Source of the DNA: Agriotes lineatus
Lineage: Eukaryota > Arthropoda > Insecta > Coleoptera > Elateridae
Length of the DNA stretch: 64,000 bases
Assembly: GCA_940337035.1 (NCBI GenBank)
Contig: CALNHX010003652.1
Span: forward strand, 62,001-126,000
Direction of reading: 5' to 3'
In this document: positions 10,384 through 23,279 of the stretch, one piece after another
Numbering within the stretch: the stretch's first letter is position 1
How the letters are laid out: each line of letters opens with the position of its first letter
The notes under the pieces: generated by a model
Database searches by the model: none
Told to the model about the DNA's origin: nothing
Seen by the model: the letters and a program-made list of their open reading frames with translations, nothing else
Position numbers and translations under genes: made by a program

Positions 10384-10387
10384 TTCG

Positions 10388-11519
10388 TTTTGTCTTTTAC
10401 GGTATATTTAGACAAACGTTAGCTGTCGATTTTTAAAAGAACCGATCAAGTAGGTAGTCAACTGTCAGTGTCCAGCAATTTACTGGAGGCTGGTCGCTTT
10501 TCAGTTCCTATAACAATCTAGGTTTTCCTTGTTCATTTTTAGTGTTAATCGTTAATTCGTTGATAACGGGGAAATTTTTCCTAAAAACGTTCCATTTTTA
10601 ACGATATTAATGGCGAAATTCACAATAAACAGCAAAGCGTTTTAATTCGTCAGAATTGGCGTGAGAAAAAATGTCTCAGAAAATCGCCCGCGGTTGCATA
10701 AACCGCCACCATGAGAGAGTGCAAATTCCACCAAACATAAACTGCATGCCTGCAATACCACTGGGCAATTCAAAAAGCCCTAAAACTGGCCACCATCACG
10801 CAGTAAACGGAAGAACTGCGAAATTGTAAAGGCCCAATCTAAACGTAACAACTTTATACATAATTTTGCGGTCCATCAGCATCAGAGATTCATATGAAAT
10901 AAACGAAGGTCATTCAAAACATAGACAGACTTAGATACACGTTACTGAATAAGGAGATTAAGAGAAAAATAAAAAAAGCAAAAGACTCATGACCTAACCC
11001 CAAGTGTGAAAAAATAGAAGTTTTGGACAGTAAGTGTAATAACTTCAACTTTCATAAACATGTATAGAAGCTGAAAGGAAACAAACATCTGAAAGAGTAA
11101 AAAATGACAGAGGTGATATCATAATAGACAAAAATGCGAGTATGACAGGACAGAAAGTTTAACATTGTACATACCCATACCTACATTATAGGTCCAAGTG
11201 CCCGTAAAGACGAAATCGGCAGCTATTATTTTTATTTTTTTAAATTTTATTTTGTACTCAGCCAACAGCCATTAGGCCAATTATAGGCGTCGCTGTACAT
11301 TTTATGGGGACTTCCACCCCACTAACGACTGTCATGATGTTATTATGACATCCGGGACCAACTATTTTCGTGGCAGCCGTACCACGAGGCTCCGAGAGAA
11401 GCAGCCGTGAAACTCCCATCCAAGTTCTCACCAGAAAGAGCGTTGCTTAATTCTACTGATCGTACGTGGACGCTTGTGTAAGCTACACCACCCGGGACCT
11501 ATTATGCAAAGTAAAGCTT
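10388..11519. other. No recognised gene
   Basis: Only short frames occur and no family motif is visible. Around 11240-11520 composition is more even, and the sequence may belong to the 5' part of the LINE fossil that follows, but no protein similarity can be read there. Confidence 0.45.
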
Positions 11520-12830
11520 AATGGTGTTCGCACAATGCTCTTTAAGCTGTTAGATGAAGATTTCCTTGACGTTATCACCAATTCCCAACTATAAGTCAAA
11601 GCACTGAGAAAATTCTTAAACAATGGCAACGTTCAGCATTTATTCCGATTCCTAAGAAAAACTGCCAAAGTCTGCGGGGACCAATGAGTCACCTACACAA
11701 AACATTTCTTAATGTTATCTACAGCCTGCAGAATTGATCAACAAATGTGCAACACCCAATTTGCTTTCGGAAATGCCTTATGTTCTAGAGAGGCACTATT
11801 CAGTATTCAGTGTCCTTTCAAAGATGTAACGTCAACTGCGACTTATTCGCCTATTTGATTGACTATAAGAAGGCTTTTGATACAGATCAACACCTTAAAC
11901 GGATCAATATCCTTGAAAAGGCAGGTGTAGCTGGAAAATATATTAACATATATTGGAATCAGAGCGAAGCATCAGAGTAGAGAAGGCAAATTTCAGAGAT
12001 GCTGGACATTCAACATGGAGTCAGGCAAGGGTATGTGCTTGTATTTCGAGATTATATCATTTTCGCCGATATCATGAAAGGATTACGATAACAATTAAGT
12101 AGAAAAGCAGCAGTTAGTCAAAATACCGTCTTGATTAAAAAACACTAAATAACCAAATTCTTAGTAATTAGCAAATCTCAACTCAAGCCAGGAAAACTTT
12201 TTCTAGATAATTCAGAAATAGCTAAGGTTAGAAAATTCATTTAATTAGGAAGTCTCAGTAATATAGTATAGCAACTTTCACTGGAAATGAAATGTAGAAT
12301 GGAGAAAGCCAGAGCAGCCTATGTTAAGAAAGGACCAGTCTTAAAAAACCAACATCCCAAGCTAAAAAAAAGATTGTAAGATATTATGTATTTCCGTGTT
12401 CTTGTATGGAGTGAAGACTTGAACTCCAACAGAAGCCACCACTAAGACCCTTAAAGCCTTTGAAATATGGATTTGAAGATACATTATTAAGATTTGATGG
12501 ATCAGCCACATCACCAATACTGAAGTTTTAAAATGCAAAACGATAAAGAAGTCCTTCGCAACGTTAAAGAAGAGAAATCTTGAGCAATTTGGCAATGTAA
12601 TGACACCCCCGGAACGATATTAGTTATTACAACTAAGGTTTCAAGGCAAACTGGAGAGCAAAAGAGGACCTAGTCGAAGAAGAATTTCATGTTTTCACAA
12701 CTGAAGTACATGGTATAACCCCACAATCACTGAATTATTTCGGAACGCATCCAACAGGATCAAGATAGCTATGTGGATAGGCAACATTCGATAGCAGCCA
12801 AACACTCCAAGAATTCTTCTCTTAGGGAAA
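11520..12830 (+). pseudogene. Degenerate LINE reverse transcriptase
   Basis: Pieces of a LINE RT are readable across all three plus frames. LFKLLDEDFLDVITN lies at about 11538-11585 and FIPIPKKNC-like text near 11640. TQFAFGNALCSREALFSIQ lies near 11755-11815, followed by a LIDYKKAFDT-type motif A at about 11855-11885 and a motif B-like Q-H-G-V-R-Q-G near 12010. A C-terminal block near 12405-12460 reads YGVKTWTPTEATTKTLKAF, followed by WISHITNTEVLK. Many stops and frameshifts separate them. The layout matches insect endonuclease-RT LINEs of the CR1/L2/RTE-like kind; the exact clade is not resolvable. The endonuclease part is not visible. Confidence 0.7.
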
Positions 12831-15658
12831 GAGAGTGAGACCTCCGTAGTTCCAAGTAGAAGTAGCGCTTTTTTCCTGATCGTTACTGGCCGTTGGTCAA
12901 TTGCCATACAAATTCGATTTCTGTTTATATGTGTTCCCATGCATAAGTCCATTTGCGTTACTTTTTATAGAAGATTGTTCTGCCTATACACGCGAAGCAT
13001 TTATATCTGCAATATTGTGTAAGTCGTAGAATAGGTACTACCATTGGCCAGCGGCATGTATTACTTGCAGGATTGTGTTTATGTCAGCCTACCAGATGTA
13101 GAGCAATTTAATTATGGTCGTAATCGGTTATGATCACCGCAAGTGCACAGAATTATATATTAGGTATATTCTTGCCCATTTGGTTGCCTTTTCTTTCCAA
13201 TTAGAAATTCATAGGATTTTGTTCATCGCACCCTTTTTTTGATTTTTTTTTCATATTGGTTTAATACTTCTTGTTCAGAATCTGTTTCGTGGTGGCTCAT
13301 TTCGAACATATAATTTTGCAGTTCAACCGCGTCTTCTTCATAAATTGGACTTTTTTCCATTTGATAGTTTGTCAAACAGTCTTGTTCACTCCATGTTTTT
13401 ACAGTGATCTACTTGTTATACATATGAAAAAAATCGAATTTAAACAGACACATAAGAAAGATTAACGTAGGTAAACGTGAGAACTGCAGTCATAGACCAG
13501 TCGTGTTTTAACTCAAATAACTCACGTCGATACAACAAACTATACTAACAGCTACCCAAAGGCGCGTATGTGTGACCAGTACTTCTTAACAATTGTTATT
13601 GTAAAGAGGCGTGGTTTAAAAATGTAAACTACACGGTTAACGTAGGGTTAAAGTGCGTAAAACCAGCTACCGGTGCCAATAGAGATTACATTTTACCTAA
13701 ATTGGTGTAGAAGGTTTACTCATTCATACATTATATCTAGCTTTTGTTACTTTCGGTGTCGAGAACCATTTATACCGCCCAAAAGTGGAAAATGGGACAT
13801 ACTTTGCCACGATTTTTTAAAACTTAAAATAGAAAATCTTCGAGTAGCAATTAGTTCATTATTTAAACTATTTCCAACTCGAAACACAATTAAAGTCATT
13901 AGAAATAGAAACATCTGAAAGTGAGAGTAAAACGGTACAGGCAGTTTGTTCTCGATAAATAGTTCTAGTTTTAATTCATGTTTATCTTGATTTCTAAAAT
14001 CTCTCTATCTATCAAGTGCTACACAACCCACGTTTATTTTTTCTCTCTATTTCTTTTGCTTGGCTTTGATGATTGTAGTAAGATATGTATGGATTTCATC
14101 TATTTGAATACGGATGTCTTTTACCAGGTCTTCGTTTTTTAGATATGCATTCTTGGTGACTTACTAAACAGGTAGCTTTCTTCTAAATGGTTTTCAACAA
14201 TTCAGTTTAACAATAAGTTATTATGCTTATGACTGCTGAACGCTCTAATATGTCGAAAGAAAACTAATGATAATATGTTAACACTTCGACATAAGCAGAA
14301 GAGCGAGGTGTGGATACCTAAAACAATCCATCACGTACAGCGTTCAATGATATACTCTGAGAGTAGAAGATGCGGGTTAACACTGAATTAATTATAATAA
14401 TATAATAAGGGCGCTACCAACATGACTTCTATAACTCGTGAATATAAATTTGAAGATCGCCCAGTGGTCTGGTAATCGCTCCTTTGAAGTTGTGATCTGC
14501 TATTTAAAAATAGAGACAAACAAAGCGCCATGAACGTGGTTGTTATTTCCAACAAATTTAAGCACATGTAATAACCCAGTTCCTCCTAGGGAAAAAACAA
14601 TTAAGGATAAGGTACATAAGTCATTGAAGTGCACCCAATATTAAACTCACGACTTGTACACATAGCTTTCGTAAGGTATGTATTTTAATTTTAAATATAA
14701 GCATCACACGTTCAAAAATGTGCATGGTAAATAGGAAACGAGCATCTAAAGTCTTTGTATATCAACAAATGGAAAATCCGGCATAAATAGGTGAATTAAA
14801 TACCATATTCACACTGATAGATTTTGAATTGCTGCAAAAGTAGTTATTTAGAGTAGGTGAAGTTGTACTTTATCTGTTGAATCCAGCGTCAATCAAGGAA
14901 ATTGATGTAGCTTCCATATCGAATACTTGTTGAAGTGGACGGTAGCAGCGTAGGCAAAAATAACAGACTACGAAAACGACAACGAAATCTAAATCACAAA
15001 AAAATAGATAAAATCTGCAAAGTGGGATGGTTTAAATCGGATGAGCGATCCATCTCCAGTCGCAAGTAGAGTAGTTCCAAAGGAATGAATTATCGAAAAT
15101 TGCCAGAAAACGATATCTCCGATGAATAGAGCAGATTATCTTTAACAGATTTAAACTAAATATACAACAATGAGGGCTGGAAAATAACAGAGATGAAGAA
15201 ACTATATAATTATCTCTGAAAATTTCAATAGTAACAGGGAACGTTTTTAAAAGAAGGCAGCAAGCCGTCCAATTAGAAAAAATCGATAAGTCAAAAGTGG
15301 GGGTCTATAAGCAATTTTTCCACCACGGTCGAACGAAATTACCCTAGAAAATCTGACCACAAAAGGAAAGTTACTAAGCAAACGCGCTAAGACTCACAGC
15401 GGCAAAACGAATAGCTTATCAAAGTAAAGTGAACGAAACGCAAACTCCCACCTAAAACGCCTGAAAGGATAGGACAGTACTAAATATCACACTCAGATAA
15501 GATCAGATAAGCCAAATAATGTAATAAAGTAAATGTAAACAGCCGGTAATATATTACTTACGTGACAAGGCGCACTCCCTAGCGATTTACTGCAGGTATC
15601 CCGGTTTTATATGCTAAAAATTACCAACGGTACATGAGCATACCTTACATCTAAAACT
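12831..15658. other. Long AT-rich stretch without recognised gene
   Basis: Short open frames only. I could assign no domain, RNA gene or repeat boundary here. Confidence 0.5.
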
Positions 15659-17936
15659 TTAATACAGAACGACACGTGCCTCACACTTAAAGGCGTGGCG
15701 ACGGTTAAAAATTGCTTTTTTAAGGCCATTTACCAAGCTAGCTCATGGTACGGATGTCCACGAAGGACGGTGATTGGAGCTCCTGTAGAAGATCATGATT
15801 GATTTTAAGCATTTGTTTATTTACGACTAATATTTACAATGTTATAGAATTAACCTAAAGATATTAAAAAAATATATAAATAAGCTATGCCGTGAGCCTG
15901 CCCGGTGGAGGGCATCTCTATGGGCGAGAAGCGGATGGAGGCGGTCGACCTGGAGGCAGGAAAACTTCGGCCAGGTTTTCTTAGACCTGGGGCTCGCGTT
16001 CTAGCGAGGCCATTTGGGAGCTGGGCGGTGTCCACGTGCCGGATGACCTGGACGCAGGATGACACACCTCAGCGGCAGGCAAGGGGCGGCGGCGGAGGCT
16101 TGAAGCGTCATTGCCGTGGCCAGGGGCATCATCGGCGGAGCGGTGCGAAGCCGGGGCGTCGGTTCTTGGGAGCGCGCGCTCAGGCGAAGTCCTCTGCGTA
16201 GCGTGGAGTTCCTGGCTTCCTGGGAGCGACCTGGTGGTGACGTGGAATAGCACGGCTGGCGGCGAGCCTAAACACTCTCTGGTCGGCACGCAGATAGCGG
16301 CGCTCTGGAGCTTGGGACGCCTTGGGGCCGAGTAGAACGCGTCTCACGACAGCACACTCCAGGGGCGGGCTGCTGCGACGAACCTCAAGCTTGGGGACGG
16401 CGGGCGGCGAATCCGGGCGTCGAATCCGGGCGTCGGCTGTCCATCCTTCTCATCCTCGACGATCGATGGCTAGGCTGCGCTGAAAGGGGCGAGCTCTAGG
16501 CGTTGGCCGGGCAGAGTCGAACGCAAGGGGTTCGGGCTTCGGTCCTCGGCGGAGCGAAGATGTGAGGGCCCGGACGGGCGCTCTAATCGTTTACCGGGGG
16601 CGTTTCTGGCATCTCGTAGCTTACGGCTACTAGGGGCGGCGGCGGCAGGCGTCCTTTGTAGATGCTAAGGCGGCGAATGGGCTGAATGGCGTCAGCAGGC
16701 GGCGCGAGCGGACGGCCTCGCTTGGCGGCGATTTTCTTCTGTGGAGGCGGCGTGTGCGTGTAGACGGCGGTGGCGTCTTTGGAAGAATGCGTGCTTCCGG
16801 ATATGGGAGCGGCGGCGTGCGTGGAGGCCGTGTGTGCGACGGCGTCGTTTTTGCAGTGGGCTGGACGTATGGGCAGACGGCGGCGGCGTCTTCATTCACT
16901 CGAATGTGTTTGTTTCTGGCCCCTTCGGTGAAGTGCGTCGTGTATGCGCAGCTTTCTTAGCTGTAGGTTGCGGCTTTGGCGTGGAGCGTCGGCAAGCAGC
17001 GAACTTCCTGGTGGAAGGCGAACGGAGGTTGCGAGCGGGGCAACGGACGGCTTTTTCGCAGCTGGGGCGGAAGAGCGGTTGCGATGGTTGAGCTCGGGGA
17101 CGTGCCGCGGTCCCGGTCGACCTGCGACGGCGGCTTCCCCAGAGCGGATGCTAGGTTTCAACTCCAGGGAGGTTTCTAAAACCATGATTTTATTAGAAGT
17201 TTCTCTGAGAACAAGGTTCGATTAGATGTCGTTTTCTGCAGTGCTCCCTTCTTTTAAAGGAATTGCCCCCTTCTGCTATTCTCCCAGATTGTACTTTTTC
17301 GTCAAGTGGGAGATAATTGGTTATTTTAATTATTTTTCTCTGTAGCGTCGTTAATTACTTGTTTCGGCCTTTTTAAGTTTCTTTATCGTTTTCCTTATTA
17401 AATTCTGCGTTTTTGCATACTACACGTGCCCATAGGCTTATTAGTATTTACTGTAATTAAATTTATTCGCGCTACATGTTTGTAATTGCAGGGCGGATCG
17501 TTGGTGTTTAATCCGGGCAGGCATTCTAACTTCACGAGGTGATATCTTCGCTTTCTTATTTAACATAAGCTAACCCCTTTTAGGAAGCTTTAGCCTTTTT
17601 CCTTTGTTAGTTTTGAGCAGCCGGCGGACTGCGAATTCGCATAATTTGCGTTTCCTTCGGGGTTAGTGTGCCGAAATCTCGATCGCCTTTGCGCGGAGAT
17701 CGCTTGTATTTGTAGGCCTCGGCTTATTTGAGGGGCAATTTACCCTAAGAAACGTGTTTTAAAAATTCCTTTTGGAGCCGTGTTGTATTTTTGTGACGGC
17801 GGCGTTTACAGATTCTGTGGTAAATTATAAAACGGCTGTAGTTGCGTGCTTTTCTGGTCCTTGATAAATCGCACGCGAGGTCCGAGAGCGTTGCTCACAT
17901 GTGATAGATTATTACATGTGTGAATCATATCAACTT
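15659..17936 (-). repeat. GC-rich interspersed repeat, copy A
   Basis: Read on the minus strand, this segment aligns by eye with 33079-35568 on the plus strand from end to end. Both begin near TTGATATGA(C/T)TCACAC, share CACATGTGAG and ATTTAATAAGGAAAACGAT, and pass through a very GC-rich core full of CGCC-type triplets. Both then have an AT-rich tail with GTAAATAAAC and finish in GTGGACATCC and GTGTGAGGC-type sequence. No LTR, TIR or RT signature was found, so the class is unknown. The GC content contrasts sharply with the surroundings. Open frames inside are a by-product of low stop-codon density. Confidence 0.75.
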
Positions 17937-18127
17937 CACTACTCGGGGAGCGGAATGTGATAATCTAAATTAGACATGTAATAGCTACTAAATTCTAACT
18001 TAAAAGTATCAGAGCACTACCATATCCTTTAAATAAAACCGAGCAATTAAGAAGCTGTTAGCGAAAACCATAGGTGAGCTAGATCACTGGGACGAACATT
18101 ACAAAATCATCCAAAAATAGATACTTA

Positions 18128-18260
18128 TGTAGATACTGAACGTAGTATACTTAAAATATTTATTCAGTAACTAATAAATACATGTGTTATGTCAGAATGA
18201 CAATATCAACTAAAAACTAAACTATGTTGGTTTCCATGACGCGACGCCAAGGCTCCTACA
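18128..18260 (-). repeat. Mini-element 3' LTR
   Basis: 133 bp, identical to 18552-18684. On the minus strand it contains GAATAAAT as a possible poly(A) signal. Confidence 0.88.
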
Positions 18261-18536
18261 GTGCTCCCCCCCTAGCGACAGCGGTGTACGTACAGAAACG
18301 CACGGGACGTTGACGAGTACGATGGAACCTACAACGTAATGAAATTTTGTCAGTTCCGTTGTGATGCCAGCTGTAGCAAATTGTGCTTCTAGCTGTGCAA
18401 ACCAAAGAGCTGGATCTTCTCGCCAAAAAGGAGGCGGCTTGACCGCGACACGTGCGACAGCAGTGCTATCAGCTGCTGTCTCGGAGGGTGCAGTGCCATT
18501 TTCCTCATCCTCACGCGATTGCCTTGTTTCTGACAT
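18222..18536 (-). pseudogene. Truncated Gag of CsRn1-like element
   Basis: The ATG at 18536 opens MSETRQSREDEENG and then VKPPPFWREDPALWFAQLEA followed by FATAGITTELTKFHYVV. The P-P-F-W-x-x-D-P-x-L-W-F-x-Q-L-E block is the N-terminal Gag signature of CsRn1/Kabuki-type gypsy elements. After FHYVVG the similarity ends at the internal deletion, and the frame runs on through the polypurine tract into the LTR, stopping at 18222. Full Gag in the family is several times longer. It is called broken for that reason, although the short frame is uninterrupted. Confidence 0.8.
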
Positions 18537-18551
18537 CGTCGGTGTCACCAC

Positions 18552-18684
18552 TGTAGATACTGAACGTAGTATACTTAAAATATTTATTCAGTAACTAATA
18601 AATACATGTGTTATGTCAGAATGACAATATCAACTAAAAACTAAACTATGTTGGTTTCCATGACGCGACGCCAAGGCTCCTACA
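18552..18684 (-). repeat. Mini-element 5' LTR
   Basis: 133 bp, identical to the partner at 18128-18260. The PBS begins one base inside the element from its edge. Confidence 0.88.
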
Positions 18685-18688
18685 CTTA

Positions 18689-21235
18689 CATCAAAAGCAG
18701 CATAAAATCCCCTTTTGCACAAGATTTTATTATGGCCCGACGTTCAATCTAGTCGAACGCCTTTTTCAAAATTAAAATTTGTGAAGGTAAAACCTAGGTG
18801 TAGATTGTATCCTCTCGATTTTTTATTAAATTCCGTATTATCTGCAAGTGGATTTATCATGGCTATTAATTTTTAGGGTTGTTATTTACCATTTTTTGAC
18901 TAATTTGTTATTAATAACATTTTCAATAACTAATTTATACATTTATCGAAAGCTTTTGTTGTAGTGTAATTTTAAAATCTGATTCCACTGATGTGTATTA
19001 TAGCGTTCTCGGACTGTCTTCATATCGTGCCCTATCATAGGGATTACATTGGTTCCTTTATTCTATTTATATGCTCACTTATTTTGCTGTGTCTTGCATT
19101 CCCGTTTGTTTTGTTATTTTGACTACGCTTTTTTAATTGCTCTCGTTATCTCCTTATTTGTTTCTATTGCCATCTTTGATTATAGCTTTAATTTCTTTAG
19201 TAGCCCTTCCTGTGCATTCCTGTTTGTTTCCCTTCCGTTCTACTTCTAACCCTTGTATAACTGTACGATATATATCTTCTACATCTACCGCTTTTGGTGT
19301 GACAACAATTTTACTTATTAATACACGGTGATTACCTACGTTACCGATACGATTTGAATTATGTTCTTCTGTAAGGATATGATGAAGTCAATTTTATTGT
19401 TAGTAGGTCCACCTGAACTTATCCACAGCCCCTCGGTTTTAGGTTTTCTTTGCGGGAATTTATTAACACTTCCTGTTTCATATACATTTGTTACCTTCTT
19501 TTTGTTTTTTTACTAATTTTATGTTGATTAACAAATATGAAAGATCTTAATTCAAATTCAAGTTGCGGAATCAGTTAAATATATCTATTTGAAAATTTAT
19601 TATTCAATATTTGATATCACTGCTGACACTTAACTGTTTTTAGGAAATAGCGATAAAAGTTAATAGACTTATGTTAACACTTGAACAACTATTCTAAGTT
19701 GACAAGCTTATGGTAGCAGTTTCTATTAACACCTGTAGGAAAATTAGATTTTCTCCAAAAACACTTTCTAAAACCACCGTTTGCAATTGGAAACAAGAAT
19801 ATACCACTAAAGTTTAATCGTTTAATTACAACTGAGTATTAATCCATTGAATAGACATTTGAAGATTAGAAGTTACTATGAACAACATTGTCGTATGTAA
19901 CAATATCGATATTGTTTTCGTTCCTCAACCAGCGTTATTGCGATAGTCGTAAAACAAGTACTTGTTCTTTATGTAAAGTTATGCAAATGCCGTCCTTTAC
20001 CAACATAGTGGATGTGTGGTGCACTTTATGGCGGTTTAGACGTCTCGAACAAGAACATCCATGTTTTAATGCGGCCACAAAAACGTACGCCCTCTTTCGT
20101 TTTAGCAATTTCCTCGCAGCGCTCGCAAGTTCCCACTTTGTGCAAAATTGTATTGTAACGCCTTCCTAGCTGCTCCGCTTATGGTGTAAAATGGATTGAA
20201 CTCAGACATAAAACATCCATATACGTCACCTTTTGATTGATGATGGAGTGCGAAATTCCGCATCGAGCTGCATACGCGACCTGCACGCATTTCGGCCGAC
20301 GTTTCCAGAATGGGCTGTAGCTCTTCCATATTTAATTAACTCAGTCGCAGTTGAATAACTTTGTGTTTTCATTTCCGGGGCTACCTGACCTATTCTACCT
20401 TGATTCGGGGCAACAAATCTCAAAAGTTGAGTTCTAGTTGGCATAGAAGTAAAGCTCAACAACCGCAAGATGATTATTCAAAATGTACCTATGTACATGA
20501 AGCACAAATTACAGGCGCTAGTAATTTGGCAAATTAAACTTTGAAACAACAACTCATGTTTTCATGAAGTTCGTCTAGTTCTAGTAGCAATTAATAAACA
20601 GATGCTGGAAACGTTACAACTAATAATATGCTGCGCTATATTAAGTGCTTAGTTCCGACCAATTGGCTTAGTCACAACAAGCCTTTTCCTTTTTCCCACA
20701 GTATTAACTTTTGAATACATTAGAAGCAGGAATAGTGCCACAGGTGTACAGGGTGCCCGAAGAATATGAAATATTCTAAATGGTTCGATTGGTATCAATC
20801 TCACCGAAAACTGTTTCAAATAAAAGTTGTTTAATATTTAGTTTTTCATTACAAGACATCATTTTAATTATTAGTTCGGTGAAACAGAAAGGTCAAGTGA
20901 ATAACAATTACATCTTGTTCTTTAACATTGAAAATGTGTGAGACCAATACGGGCCTCCAATAACGATTTGTGTGACGCTTGGAAAGTGCGCAATTATCGC
21001 CAATTTTTGCAAGTTGTACGTATTGCAGGTAAATGTGGTTAGAGTCAATTTGAAGATCTCGTCAAGCGCGAACTTTCTGGAAAGGTTGTGAAAATTTAAG
21101 ATGCGAGGAGGCGAAAATACGGGGGTTAAAACGATTTTTGGACAGGAAAGTGTTCGATGCTGTTACAACCTTTACTTTCTGAAAGTACCAAATGTGTTTT
21201 GGGGTTAATTAGAAAGAGGAAGTACCAGCGCTCAT
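18689..21235. other. No supported gene
   Basis: AT-rich. At 20753-20765 the sequence TACAGGGTGCCCG resembles the start of an insect DNA transposon, but I found no matching right end. The frames at 19888-20468 on either strand show no known motif. Confidence 0.4.
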
Positions 21236-21965
21236 CGCTGTCTAGTAATGGTCGATTGTATTTTTTAAAAGAATTCGGGATGTGGAAATCTTTGTGCCCG
21301 GGTGAATTTGGGAGTTTTAAAATGGGGAAAACGTTATACTTATCAGAAAACCTTAAAATAAATATTTGTGCAAAATTCGCTGTTTGGAGACTTTCTACTG
21401 GCCGATTGTGTTTTTTAAGAGTATTTGGTATGTGTGAATTTTGCGGCCCAGGTGGATCTGGGGGTTGCAAAATGGGGAAAACGTTATAATTATTAGAAAA
21501 CCTTTAAAATCTATATTTGTGTAAAATTCGCTGTTTGGAAACTTTTTACTGGTTGATTGTATTTTTTAAGAAACTTTGGGATGTGAAAATTTTGCGGGCC
21601 GGGTGAATTTCGGGGTTACAACATGGGGGGAAACATTATAATTAATAAAAAACCTTAAAATTTATATTTGTGTAAAATTCTCTGTTTGGAGATTTTCTAC
21701 TGGTCGATTGTATTTTTTAAGAGACTCAAATGCAGGAATTTTGCGGCCCAGGTGGATTTGGGCGTTGCAAAATGGGGAAAACGTAATAATTATCAGAAAA
21801 ACCCGACAATCAATATTTCTGTGAAATTCGCTGTTTGGAGACTTTCTACTGGTGGATTGTATTTTTTAAGAGAATTAAGGATGTGGCAATTTTGCGGCTC
21901 AGGTGGATTTGGGGTGTGTAAAATTAATTGAGAAAACGTTATTATTATCAGCAAAACCGTAACGG
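21236..21965. repeat. Tandem array of ~150-bp units, about five copies
   Basis: Units start with CGCTGTTTGGAGACTTTCTA or a close variant at about 21236, 21378, 21529, 21679 and 21828. Each unit carries GATTGTATTTTTTAA, a TTTTGCGGCCCAGGTGGAT-like stretch and AAAATGGGGAAAACG. Spacing varies from about 142 to 151 bp, and the copies have diverged by perhaps 10-20%. Frames that cross the array shift between units, so it is a minisatellite rather than a repeat protein. Confidence 0.85.
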
Positions 21966-23279
21966 TACGAAACGGATTTTACGACAAGCCAAACATAATG
22001 CTAAACGACTAGCGCGTAAGCTAGCTCAAAATGGGGAATGTATTACATAGGACCGCTGCCCCAGCCCGTTACGAAAGAGTTGCCGACTAACTTCAGTGGA
22101 GCGAGTAGGGATCCAAAACGATATAACACAGGGCAACGGCCTAATAAACGCAGAGCAGATTTAAATGGTGAGGATTTTATATTTGGAAAAAATATGTGAA
22201 TTGACTTACTATTATTGAAAATACGAGTAGTTTAATGTTGTGCCGTTTTTTTTTGGCCAACTATGTATTTAACCTCTTTCAATGATTTAGAGCAATATTT
22301 ATATAAGGACATACAAAACCAAATAAAGTTGAGTAGATTCAACTTTTCAATTAGATTGCTGTTTACATGTATTTCACGTTGTCGTTGACATAGGTTAAAA
22401 TATTTAAGGCCGTTATGTTAACAATTTTGATAATTATGCTTTCAAGTTATATTTCTTTGAAAAAATTTTACCTTAACGGTCTTACACATATTTCTATTTT
22501 GCCATTCGTAAACGTCTTATATAAACAAGAATGTAGTGTAAAAGATGAACCTATTCAATTTGATTCGCTTCTTTCTCTTAACCAAAATTGTACTGTACAT
22601 GTACATTGTGCGTGAAGCAACAGGATAATGTGGTGACACCGACGCGACGTCACGTATTATTTGCGTATACAGTAGTGTAATTAAATATTTAAGGAATCAA
22701 CTATCAACACCTTCCTTATCAAGAGCATCGCCGACGCTTCGACTTTAATCATAGCCACCCTACCCTCCTTCTTCAGGTGAATGCGCCAGCATAAGAATGC
22801 TGCCGTTGTAGTTTTGAATGTCGAAATTCTTCGAAGGATTGCGATGTTCTTGAGCTGTTGTAACACCGTTGCTACAATAGCAACCTAAACTTGATCAAAA
22901 TAACTTGAATATAATGCCACATCAAACACACAAATCTGGAATGACGACTGTTAAATATTCAGCCTTCATGAATCTGCTATTAGTTACTAGCAAACAATGA
23001 TTACCGATGGCTTCTGCAAAATGTTGAAAAATTGTTTAGTTTTCTAGCGTCATACGGATGTCTCAGTCTGATGTAAAATTTCAAGAACACGAGAAATGTA
23101 TACAATTTGTTGCAATTATATTTTTAGTATATATTCGACTGCTTTTTATAGCGTACCTCTAGCAGCTACACGCTGGACTTAAAATAGTATATTAAGCTAC
23201 ATGGTTGGTAAGTGAAGCTGTAACGCTAGCTTTCGTATGAGTTTGGTTAAGCAAATATTAAATGTCACCAATCACGGCG
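21966..23279. other. No recognised gene
   Basis: No motif, RNA gene or clear repeat boundary seen. Confidence 0.45.

Larger units (their letters stand above)
2207..10387 (+). mobile_element. BEL/Pao LTR retrotransposon with env, RT core missing
   Basis: Two 656-bp LTRs (2211-2866 and 9728-10383) run TG...CA and differ at two positions only (2552/10069 and 2720/10237). A 4-bp direct repeat TTCG flanks the element (2207-2210 and 10384-10387). Between the LTRs are a tRNA-type PBS, a gag-pol frame of 1569 codons and an env frame. Gag, aspartic protease, RNase H and integrase have the order and signatures of BEL/Pao elements. The near-identical LTRs mean a recent insertion. The RT catalytic core is absent, and pol and env lie in different frames, so this copy should not be autonomous. 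Confidence 0.93.
18124..18688 (-). mobile_element. 557-bp CsRn1-like Ty3/gypsy deletion derivative
   Basis: Identical 133-bp direct repeats (18128-18260 and 18552-18684) run TGTAG...CTACA and are flanked by the 4-bp repeat CTTA (18124-18127 and 18685-18688). On the minus strand the internal part starts with TGGTGACACCGACG (18550-18537), close to the tRNA-Trp PBS typical of the CsRn1 clade. A gag start comes next, and the internal part ends in a polypurine tract AGGGGGGGAGCAC just before the 3' LTR. All cis signals remain, but everything from mid-gag onwards is gone. Identical LTRs indicate very recent insertion, necessarily with proteins supplied in trans. Confidence 0.85.

Noticed and set aside
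16741..17225. Overlapping 67-116-codon frames in GC-rich copy A
   Set aside because: Low stop density from GC content; all frames and both strands look alike and none has motifs.
20753..21120. DNA transposon starting TACAGGGTGCCCG
   Set aside because: No matching inverted end or transposase frame was found downstream.
21157..21489. 110-codon frame over the tandem array as a repeat protein
   Set aside because: Unit lengths are not multiples of three, so the frame is not kept through the array.
21236..21965. CRISPR-like array
   Set aside because: Units are long, diverged and contiguous with no unique spacers, in a eukaryotic context.
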